The notes under the pieces were generated by a model. That model ran no database searches and had not been told where the DNA came from. It worked only from the letters and a program-made list of their open reading frames with translations. DNA of 11,632 bases from Actinomycetota bacterium (GTDB lineage Bacteria > Actinomycetota > Humimicrobiia > Humimicrobiales > Humimicrobiaceae). This document shows, piece by piece, positions 1 through 5,503 of the stretch. The DNA is taken from NCBI GenBank assembly GCA_016783995.1, contig JADHVN010000039.1:1-11632 (forward strand). Direction: 5' to 3'. The position numbers and the translations under genes are program-made. How positions within the stretch are numbered: the stretch's first letter is position 1; the number at the start of each line of letters is the position of its first letter.

Positions 1-449
1 GCTTTTCCAAGATCGGCGGGTGCGGAAAGCTTGTCAGAAATCTTTTTTGAAAATATAAGTTCTTCAATATCAATCTCCTGTTCATCTGTCAGCTTAAAAC
101 CTGTTTTTGAAAATATCTTTATGCCATTGTCTTCGAACGGGTTATGGGAAGCAGAAATAACGATTCCCGCATCCGCGTCCAGATTTGTTGTCATAAATGC
201 AATGCCGGGGGTCGGGAATGGTCCTATAGTTATTGCACCAGCACCCATTGAAGTTAAACCAGCAACCAGCGCGCTTTCAAGCATATATCCTGAAAGCCGG
301 GTATCTTTACCTATAACAATTCTGGGCTGGTGTCCTTTTTTTTGTAATATATATGATACTGCCTGGCCTATTTGCATTGCCATTTCAGGAGTCATCGGAT
401 ATTCGTTTGCTATTCCTCTTACTCCATCTGTTTCAAATAATTTTCTCAT
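1..449 (-). CDS. glmM: Phosphoglucosamine mutase, N-terminal part (runs off the left edge)
   Basis: The enzyme interconverts glucosamine-6-phosphate and glucosamine-1-phosphate in the cytoplasm, on the way to UDP-GlcNAc for peptidoglycan. About 149 residues are present and the frame stays open to base 2. The start reads [12 protein letters not shown], the classic GlmM opening. The phospho-serine loop [12 protein letters not shown] puts the catalytic Ser at residue 101, essentially the position in E. coli GlmM (102). This fits GlmM better than general phosphomannomutases, although some PMM/PGM relatives share the loop. A strong Shine-Dalgarno (AAGGAGAT) about 7 bases upstream supports the ATG at 449; it lies on the stop codon of the upstream gene, only 3 bases away, so the two genes are co-transcribed and probably translationally coupled. 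The C-terminal sugar- and phosphate-binding domains lie outside the window. Confidence 0.9.
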   Translation of the reverse strand, partial: MRKLFETDGVRGIANEYPMTPEMAMQIGQAVSYILQKKGHQPRIVIGKDTRLSGYMLESALVAGLTSMGAGAITIGPFPTPGIAFMTTNLDADAGIVISASHNPFEDNGIKIFSKTGFKLTDEQEIDIEELIFSKKISDKLSAPADLGK

Positions 450-452
450 GTT

Positions 453-1259
453 TTATCTCCTTTTTCCCATTTCAGTGTTATGCTTTAATTTAATAATTGT
501 GTTTGGCGGGTAGTATCCCCTTGCGGTCGTATTGGGATAGAGAAGCACATTTTTGGAAAGCAGGCTTCCAGGCATGGTTACACTGTTGCATCCGGTTTCA
601 ACGCCGTCTGCAAAAATTGCGCCAAACTTGCGCAGTCCGGTTTCATATTTCTTTCTGTTAATAGTTAAGCTTATTTTTGAATCAAAAATTTTTAAGTTTG
701 CAAGCTTTGTCCCTGCGCCGAGGTTTACCTTACCCAGGATACTATCGCCTATGTATGCAAAATGTCCTGCTTTACTCTCACCGAGCATAACTGCGGTTTT
801 CATCTCTGTAGTATGCCCGACAACACATTTATTTCCCACGATTACATTGCCGCGCATATATGCTCCCTGCCGTATTTCAGTATCATCTCCGATTATAGCA
901 GGGCCTTTTATCAATGCTCCGGACTCTACAACCGTGCCCTTACCGATATATATTTCATCATCCATTAGAAAAACTCCGGCATATATAATAGAGGCACCTT
1001 TTAACACGACCCCGTCTTTTATAACGGTGCCGCTGGCGGTATCAATAGTAAATCCTGATTCCAATACTTTACCGTTATAAATAACCATGTCTTTGCTTAA
1101 AATGGAAGAGTTTTTTCTTAGATTACAGACATTTGGAGTAATGTTATCCTTTATATATTCTTTGATATTTTTAAGACCATCCCATACAAACTCCGCATTT
1201 TTAAAAAGTTCCTTTAGGTGGTTACCCTCAAGTTCAAAAAAATCTTCCGGTTTTAGCAT
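453..1259 (-). CDS. Left-handed beta-helix (hexapeptide-repeat) sugar-phosphate acyl/nucleotidyltransferase-like protein, GlmU C-terminal type
   Basis: A 268-residue protein. From about residue 55 to 250 it is built of imperfect hexapeptide repeats ([LIV]-G-x4) forming a left-handed beta helix. The stretches VVGHTTEMK, GHFAYIGDS and GKVNLGAGTKLANLK are typical of the helix domain attached to sugar-1-phosphate nucleotidyltransferases and of the GlmU acetyltransferase half. There is no N-terminal nucleotidyltransferase (Rossmann) domain; the first 50 residues are a short helical lead. It therefore probably acts as a stand-alone N-acetyl/acyltransferase on an amino-sugar phosphate. The link with glmM directly downstream supports glucosamine-1-phosphate acetylation, but this is inference. 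The start has a good Shine-Dalgarno (AAGGAG, 7 bases away) and a promoter lies about 60 bases upstream. No membrane segment or signal peptide is seen. Confidence 0.8.
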   Translation of the reverse strand: MLKPEDFFELEGNHLKELFKNAEFVWDGLKNIKEYIKDNITPNVCNLRKNSSILSKDMVIYNGKVLESGFTIDTASGTVIKDGVVLKGASIIYAGVFLMDDEIYIGKGTVVESGALIKGPAIIGDDTEIRQGAYMRGNVIVGNKCVVGHTTEMKTAVMLGESKAGHFAYIGDSILGKVNLGAGTKLANLKIFDSKISLTINRKKYETGLRKFGAIFADGVETGCNSVTMPGSLLSKNVLLYPNTTARGYYPPNTIIKLKHNTEMGKRR

Positions 1260-1319
1260 ATTTTGCTCCTTTTTTAATAAAATATATCTGTTTCTTGTAA
1301 AAATATTTTATAAAAAAAA

Positions 1320-1347
1320 ATTATAGATGTTTTTTTAATAATGACAA
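1320..1347 (-). promoter_or_regulatory. Promoter of the beta-helix protein/glmM operon
   Basis: On the minus strand a -35 box TTGTCA (1342-1347, 5 of 6 consensus) is followed by a 16-base spacer and a perfect -10 TATAAT (1320-1325). Transcription would begin near 1313, giving a leader of roughly 54 bases before the ATG at 1259, with its AAGGAG site. The box match is good for sigma70. The AT-richness of the region leaves some risk of a chance match. Confidence 0.6.
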
Positions 1348-1388
1348 TACCATAATTTTGTATGACACTAACATACCAAATTTGACAA
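1342..1388. repeat. Three TGACA elements at 20-21 base spacing
   Basis: TGACA occurs at 1342, 1363 and 1383 on the plus strand, at intervals of 21 and 20 bases, close to two DNA helical turns. The first copy, read on the other strand, is the -35 box of the promoter at 1320-1347, and the other two lie upstream of it. Phased direct repeats overlapping and preceding a -35 box are typical of sites for response-regulator-type activators. No regulator gene for such sites is visible in the window, and AT-rich background makes coincidence possible. Confidence 0.3.
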
Positions 1389-1490
1389 TTTTTTGGTTTT
1401 ATTATAGATTTAATTTAATAACTTTTATTATGTTTCTCAACGCCTGATATTTTTAAGTAATTCTTGTTTTAAAACATCTTCTGAGGGTCA

Positions 1491-1634
1491 ATGTATAAAA
1501 AAAAGATAGTGTTTTTTGGTACCAGGATTTGTGAATTAACCAGCAAACATCTCCAGATATTTTTAAAATATAAAGCAAATATAGAAGCACCTGTAGAAGC
1601 TCCTATCGAGGATAGAACCAATAACTATCGCTAG
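1491..1634 (+). pseudogene. 47-codon ORF resembling the N-terminus of a formyltransferase (possible remnant)
   Basis: The frame starts with ATG preceded by GAGGG 3 bases away and begins MYKKKIVFFGTRICEL. The KIVFFGT strand-and-turn is the usual opening of methionyl-tRNA formyltransferase-type (Fmt-like) domains, and the later stretch VEAPIEDRTN is plausible for a related loop. The reading frame ends in TAG after only 47 residues, far short of the roughly 200-310 residues of the family. A neighbouring frame stays open briefly after the stop (EISFDHKKV) before also ending, as expected of a decayed, truncated gene. It may instead be a genuine small protein or a chance ORF. Its end lies about 85 bases before the UPF0261 gene on the same strand, so it could also serve as a leader ORF. 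Confidence 0.35.
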
Positions 1635-1669
1635 AGATAAGTTTTGACCACAAAAAGGTTTGATTGGAA

Positions 1670-1699
1670 CTGAAATAATATTTCAATAGATTGTATAAT
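1670..1699 (+). promoter_or_regulatory. Promoter with embedded palindromic operator, upstream of the UPF0261 operon
   Basis: A perfect -10 TATAAT lies at 1694-1699, with a weaker -35 CTGAAA (1670-1675, 4 of 6) 18 bases upstream. Filling the -35/spacer region is a perfect 15-base inverted repeat, TGAAAT-aat-ATTTCA, at 1671-1685. A repressor bound there would occlude RNA polymerase. Transcription would start near 1706, leaving a leader of only about 13 bases that still contains the GGGAGGG ribosome site (1707-1713). The half-sites TGAAA/TTTCA recall LacI-family operators but lack their central CG. No regulator gene lies next to it. Confidence 0.45.
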
Positions 1700-1718
1700 T
1701 TAATATGGGAGGGTTGAC

Positions 1719-2948
1719 ATGAATAAGAGAATTATTCTCCTTGCTACCCTGGATACAAAAGGTGAAGAAGCAGATTTCCTTAAAAACCAGATCGAAGGCT
1801 TAGGGGATAAGGTTATTATAATCGACTCAGGTGTAGTGGGAAAACCTACTATAAAGGCTGATATAACCCGTGAAGAAGTCGCTATAAAGGGAGGCATTCC
1901 GCTTTCAGACCTGTTAAAAAATCCAACCAGGGAAAGAGCTGCTCCGGTAATGGCAGGGGGTGCCATAAAAATAGTAAAAGAATTAGAAAGCAATAATAAA
2001 GCCCATGGAATTATCTCCATGGGCGGAACCCAGGGTACGTCTCTGGCTACTGAGGTTATGAGGACCTTGCCCTATGGTTTCCCGAAGGTAATGGTCTCTA
2101 CCATGGCTTCCTCGGATGTTTCGGTATTCATTGATATAAAAGATATAGTCATGATTCCTTCTGTTTCAGATATATTGGGTCTTAATCCAGTCCTGAAAAA
2201 GATACTGGCTAATGCTGCAGCAGCGGTAAGCGGCATGGCCAATACAAAAATTGGCATAAATATTAGTGAAAAACCATTAATTAGTATTTGCAATGTTGGA
2301 ATAACCACACCCGGCGCTGTTAAAGCTATTGAATTATTAAAAAAATGCGGTTATGACACTATTGTTTTTCATGGAGTTGGAAGTGGCGGCAGAGCCATGG
2401 AACAGATGATGCGCGATGGGATCATTGGAGCTGTTTTTGATTATGCCCTGGTCGAAATATCAAATAATATTTACAAAGGTTTAAATAATGGAGGTCCTGA
2501 GAGATTAACTGCTGCCGGTAAATTGGGAATTCCTCAGGTTATCTGTCCTGGCGGTATTGAAGTTTTAGCATTCTGGATCAAGGAAGGAGAAGCGCTTCCT
2601 GAAAGATGGAAAGGCCGCGAGGAAATAAGACATAGCTCCCTTATAACTACTGTGCGCTGCAATAAAGAAGAAATGCTGGAAGCTGCTAAAGAAGTAGTAA
2701 AAAGGTTAAAATATACCAGGGATAGAGCAGTATTTATGATTCCAAAAGGAGCATATAGCTTGTACTCAAAAAAAGGGATGGCCTTTTTTGACCCTGATGC
2801 AAATAGTGCATTTGCAGATTATATTAAAGAAAATCTTCCGGATAATTTCCAGATAATTGAAATTGACTCTGACCTGACAGATCCGGAATTTGTCAAGGAA
2901 GGAGTTAACCAATTAATAAAGCTAATAGAATTCCGGCAAAATCAATAA
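1719..2948 (+). CDS. UPF0261 / Tm-1-like ATP-binding protein
   Basis: A 409-residue soluble protein of the UPF0261 family, the bacterial relatives of the N-terminal half of the tomato Tm-1 virus-resistance protein, which binds ATP. Family landmarks in order are TLDTKGEEADFL (residues 10-21), MGGTQGTSLA (101-110, glycine-rich nucleotide loop), ASSDVSVFIDIKDI, SVSDILGLNP, HGVGSGGRAME near 218-228 and PQVICPGGIEVLAFW in the C-terminal domain. Length is normal for the family and nothing is missing. The bacterial role is not established; homologues often sit beside TIM-barrel or aldolase-like genes. It is first in a same-strand cluster, 25 bases before the E1 alpha gene. The start is fixed by the strong GGGAGGG site 5 bases before the ATG. 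Identity is firm, function open. Confidence 0.88.
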   Translation: MNKRIILLATLDTKGEEADFLKNQIEGLGDKVIIIDSGVVGKPTIKADITREEVAIKGGIPLSDLLKNPTRERAAPVMAGGAIKIVKELESNNKAHGIISMGGTQGTSLATEVMRTLPYGFPKVMVSTMASSDVSVFIDIKDIVMIPSVSDILGLNPVLKKILANAAAAVSGMANTKIGINISEKPLISICNVGITTPGAVKAIELLKKCGYDTIVFHGVGSGGRAMEQMMRDGIIGAVFDYALVEISNNIYKGLNNGGPERLTAAGKLGIPQVICPGGIEVLAFWIKEGEALPERWKGREEIRHSSLITTVRCNKEEMLEAAKEVVKRLKYTRDRAVFMIPKGAYSLYSKKGMAFFDPDANSAFADYIKENLPDNFQIIEIDSDLTDPEFVKEGVNQLIKLIEFRQNQ

Positions 2949-2973
2949 AAATAAGAAAGCTAATAAGATTCCC

Positions 2974-3933
2974 ATGGATAGAAAACTGAAAATCAAAATG
3001 CTGGATACCATGATCAAAATCAGAAAATTTGAGAAAAAGACTATCCATTTATACCAGGAGAATAGGATTTGGGGGCATTTACACCCTTGTATTGGACAGG
3101 AAGCCGTAGCAACTGGTTCCTGCCTGACTTTGAACAAAGAAGACTATATTCTTTCAACCCACAGGGGCCATGGGCATTGTATCGCAAAAGGTGGAAATAT
3201 TAAAAAGATGATGTCGGAACTCCTGGGAAAAGAGACTGGAAGCTGCAGAGGTAGAGGCGGATCTATGCATATTGTAGATATAGAGTCCGGAATACTGGGA
3301 GCAAACGGAATAGTTGGAGGCGGTATACCAATATCTGTAGGGGTAGGCTTAAGCTGTAAAATGGATAAGAGTAAAAAAGCTGTCATTTGTTTTTTCGGTG
3401 AAGGTGCAGTCAATAATGCGGTGTTCCATGAATCACTGAATATGTCTTCTATTTTGAGGCTTCCAATAATATTTATTTGCGAGAATAACTTATATGCAGT
3501 TTCAACAGATATAAAAAATGTAATGACTGAAAAGAGTGTAGCTAAAAAAGCCTGTGCCTATGACATTCCTGGAATAACTGTAGATGGAATGAATGTGGAA
3601 GAAATCTATTTAGCAGTAAAAGATGCAGTAAGAAGAGCCAGGGCAGGAAAAGGTCCCACTCTTATTGAAGCAAAAACTTATAGATTTTATGGTCATCATC
3701 TGCAGGATGCACAGGTTTACAGAGATAAGAAAGAATTGAGCCATTATAAAAAAACCAAAGATCCTGTCATTAATTACAAGAGAAAGCTAATAAGAGAAAA
3801 AATATTGAATTTAAAAGTAATTGATGAAATGGAAAAGTGTGCAGAAAAAGAAATAGAATATGCATTGGTATATGCTGAAGAAAGTCCAGATCCTGTATTA
3901 GAAGAGTATTTAAGAGAGATTAATATTTTATAA
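2974..3933 (+). CDS. Thiamine-pyrophosphate-dependent dehydrogenase E1 component, alpha subunit (PdhA/AcoA type)
   Basis: A 319-residue E1 alpha subunit of the 2-oxoacid/acetoin dehydrogenase family. The E1 alpha-beta tetramer decarboxylates a 2-oxo acid (or cleaves acetoin) and passes the acyl group to a lipoyl E2. Visible are HRGHGH (63-68), the GRGGSMH loop (93-99) and the TPP/Mg motif from GEG (142-144) to ENN (170-172), then YAVST and the FYGHH loop (238-242) common to E1 alpha. The usual GDG is GEG here, a conservative swap at a metal ligand. In two-chain E1 enzymes the catalytic Glu that activates TPP comes from the beta subunit, and no beta, E2 or E3 gene lies nearby, so this subunit is an orphan in the window. 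The start at 2974 has only a weak ribosome site; the ATG at 2998 is an alternative. The substrate cannot be told from sequence. Confidence 0.85.
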   Translation: MDRKLKIKMLDTMIKIRKFEKKTIHLYQENRIWGHLHPCIGQEAVATGSCLTLNKEDYILSTHRGHGHCIAKGGNIKKMMSELLGKETGSCRGRGGSMHIVDIESGILGANGIVGGGIPISVGVGLSCKMDKSKKAVICFFGEGAVNNAVFHESLNMSSILRLPIIFICENNLYAVSTDIKNVMTEKSVAKKACAYDIPGITVDGMNVEEIYLAVKDAVRRARAGKGPTLIEAKTYRFYGHHLQDAQVYRDKKELSHYKKTKDPVINYKRKLIREKILNLKVIDEMEKCAEKEIEYALVYAEESPDPVLEEYLREINIL

Positions 3934-3945
3934 GGTTTTTTCATT

Positions 3946-4824
3946 ATGGGCTTGTGCAATTTAAATCAGGTTTTATATAAGGCTCAGAAAGAAAAATACG
4001 GAGTTCTTGCAACAGTGCTGTTTAATTTTGATTTTACTGAGGCCGTACTCAATGCTGCAGAAGAAAGAAGATCACCGGTTATTTTAATGATCTCAGAACC
4101 TTTGCAGAGAAAATACAGCTATTTCAATTTCAAGAGACTAATTTGGCCTATTAGAAATATGGCAGAAGAATCCAGTGTCCCGGTAGTACTGCATCTGGAT
4201 CACGGTCAAAACTATGAAAGCATTATTGAATACATTGATTCAGGTCTTACCTCAGTTATGATATCCGGATCAGGTGATCTTGAAAAAAATATAAACAAAG
4301 CAAAAGAAATTACAGAAATAGCTCATAAATATGGAGTTACAGTAGAAGGAGAAGTGGGCGCAATTGAAGGAGAGGGCGGACTGGAGGGTAAAACGGAATC
4401 AAAAAGTAAACAGGAAGATATTGAGAAGAGTTACACCGATCTAGAAGAAGCTAAAAAATTCGTGAAGAATACAGGAGTTGACTCCCTGGCAGTATCAATC
4501 GGTACTTCTCATGGTTTTTTTAAATCTAAGCCAAAGATAAATTTTACACTTATATCTGAACTTGCCCGGGAAATTGAAGTACCCCTGGTTATACATGGAG
4601 CAACCGGGCTTTCAGTTAATGATTATAAAGAAATAATAAAAAGGGGAATTGTAAAACTAAATTATTATACCGGGCTTATTACTGAAGCTACTGCAGAAGT
4701 AAAAAGATTATTAAATACAAGAGATTATATTAGCTTTACAAGGCTAAACCATGAATCCATGCAGGCAGTAAATAAAAAAGTAAAATGGCTTATGGATATC
4801 TTTGGTTGTGCTGGTAAAGCATAA
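3946..4824 (+). CDS. Class II (zinc-dependent) ketose-bisphosphate aldolase family protein, divergent
   Basis: A 292-residue TIM-barrel protein of the FbaA/GatY/KbaY/IolJ family, which makes reversible aldol cleavages yielding dihydroxyacetone phosphate or similar. Core motifs are kept: VLHLDHG (Asp85, catalytic; His86, zinc), VEGEVG (Glu134/136), GTSHG (His189, zinc) and IHGATG (His217, zinc), plus FN at 26-27. Several usual residues have changed: VMIDGS is VMISGS (Ser107), HGGSG is HGATG, and the phosphate/substrate segment N-x-DT is NYYTG (239-243). The loop after VEGEVG (about 139-163) is unusually rich in Glu and Lys. Substrate preference is therefore probably not plain fructose-1,6-bisphosphate. 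The ATG is 12 bases after the E1 alpha stop, with TAAGG overlapping that stop, so the three plus-strand genes look like one transcript. Confidence 0.82.
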   Translation: MGLCNLNQVLYKAQKEKYGVLATVLFNFDFTEAVLNAAEERRSPVILMISEPLQRKYSYFNFKRLIWPIRNMAEESSVPVVLHLDHGQNYESIIEYIDSGLTSVMISGSGDLEKNINKAKEITEIAHKYGVTVEGEVGAIEGEGGLEGKTESKSKQEDIEKSYTDLEEAKKFVKNTGVDSLAVSIGTSHGFFKSKPKINFTLISELAREIEVPLVIHGATGLSVNDYKEIIKRGIVKLNYYTGLITEATAEVKRLLNTRDYISFTRLNHESMQAVNKKVKWLMDIFGCAGKA

Positions 4825-4840
4825 TAAAGATTTTAATCAT

Positions 4841-4866
4841 TACTTTTATACCAAGCTCTAAAAGTA
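4841..4866 (+). terminator. Weak stem-loop after the aldolase gene (possible terminator)
   Basis: TACTTTTA (4841-4848) and TAAAAGTA (4859-4866) form a perfect 8-base inverted repeat around a 10-base loop, 17 bases past the aldolase stop and in a converging gene junction. The stem is almost all A-T and no clear T-run follows, so it is a poor intrinsic terminator. An outer pair, AATCATTA (4835-4842) and TAATGATT (4902-4909), could extend the structure. Position is the main argument. Confidence 0.25.
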
Positions 4867-4940
4867 TCAGTGTCATTTAAAGTTAAAAGTGCACCGATTA
4901 TTAATGATTTACAAATGGGTATGATTTATACTAAATAATC

Positions 4941-5408
4941 TCAGGTCTCTTTCTTTGGACAACTTTTTGGCCTTTTACCATGTTCTACATAATAACTAAA
5001 GCTCTTAAGCCATGAAGGATAGCCTTCTGGACACGTATCAATAAATTTTATAAATTTTATCATATTATCAAGTGTTTCCTTGCTAATATAATGCTCAATT
5101 GCACATGCATCTTTTTTAGAAACCTTATCACTCACTCCAAGGACCTGGCTAAAAAATTTATATAACTCCTCATGCTTTTTATTTATTTCACTGCCAGCTT
5201 TTGCACCCTTTTTAGTTAGATTTAAGTAGCCATATTTTTCGTGAACAACATAGCCCCTATCAGTTAATTTAGATATTGCATCTACAACCGATGGTGTTTT
5301 AACATCTAAAAATTCTGCTACCTCTTTTACTCTTACCACTTTTTTATCTAAATTTATTACATATATTGCCTCTAAATAATCCTCTAGGCTTTGTGTTAAA
5401 GCTTTCAT
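4941..5408 (-). CDS. DtxR/MntR-family metal-dependent transcriptional regulator
   Basis: A 155-residue repressor that dimerises and binds operator DNA when loaded with Fe2+ or Mn2+. Residues 5-65 are the winged helix-turn-helix (VKEVAEFLDVKTPSVVDAIS is the HTH); about 70-125 form the dimerisation/metal domain. The numbering coincides with DtxR: Cys102, Glu105 and His106 (CAIEH) are the primary site and His79 is also kept. Position 10 is Asp, as in the SLEDY segment of MntR (Asp8), where DtxR has Met10, so the ligand set is a DtxR/MntR hybrid. Glu83 of DtxR is Tyr here. There is no SH3 domain; instead a tail carries two extra Cys (126 and 150, both before Pro). The ATG is supported by AAGGA about 8 bases upstream. 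It lies after feoB but has its own promoter/operator at 5437-5479, which suggests autoregulation. Confidence 0.88.
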   Translation of the reverse strand: MKALTQSLEDYLEAIYVINLDKKVVRVKEVAEFLDVKTPSVVDAISKLTDRGYVVHEKYGYLNLTKKGAKAGSEINKKHEELYKFFSQVLGVSDKVSKKDACAIEHYISKETLDNMIKFIKFIDTCPEGYPSWLKSFSYYVEHGKRPKSCPKKET

Positions 5409-5436
5409 TTTAATTCCTTATTAATAATCTATAAAT

Positions 5437-5479
5437 GTTAGAATAGCCTAACTATATCAATGCTGTAAAATTATGTCAA
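5437..5479 (-). promoter_or_regulatory. Promoter and DtxR-type operator of the stand-alone regulator gene
   Basis: On the minus strand a perfect -35 TTGACA (5474-5479) is followed by a 17-base spacer and -10 TATAGT (5451-5456, 5 of 6). Overlapping the -10 and covering the start region is the inverted repeat GTTAG-gctatt-CTAAC (5437-5452), which resembles DtxR/IdeR/MntR boxes (TTAGG...CCTAA type). A bound repressor would block polymerase. The same promoter-operator layout recurs at 8062-8104. Transcription would begin near 5444, about 36 bases before the ATG. Confidence 0.75.
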
Positions 5480-5503
5480 GGAAATTGTTTATAAATAAAA
5501 TAA

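Larger units (their letters stand above)
1260..1718. other. 459-base divergent intergenic region
   Basis: This AT-rich gap separates the minus-strand helix-protein/glmM operon from the plus-strand UPF0261 operon. It holds the outward minus-strand promoter (1320-1347), three evenly spaced TGACA elements (1342, 1363, 1383), a 47-codon plus-strand ORF (1491-1634) and a plus-strand promoter with an embedded palindrome (1670-1699). A 5-base inverted repeat, CTATC-gag-GATAG, lies at 1603-1615 inside the short ORF. I recognise no riboswitch fold, tRNA or small-RNA gene here. Confidence 0.6.

Noticed and set aside
31..1326. Several long plus-strand open frames opposite glmM and the beta-helix gene
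   Set aside because: They mirror real coding sequence on the minus strand, lack ribosome sites and show no recognisable protein features.
1382..1410. Plus-strand TTGACA with TATAGA as a promoter for the UPF0261 operon
   Set aside because: The spacer is only 15 bases and the site is more than 300 bases from the gene; the element at 1670-1699 is better placed.
1260..1718. Riboswitch or small RNA in the long intergenic region
   Set aside because: No conserved riboswitch core or strong hairpin with a T-run could be found by reading.
3343..3354. GTAGGCTTAAGC inside the E1 alpha gene as a third DtxR-type box
   Set aside because: It lacks the CTAA half-site and lies in the middle of a coding region.
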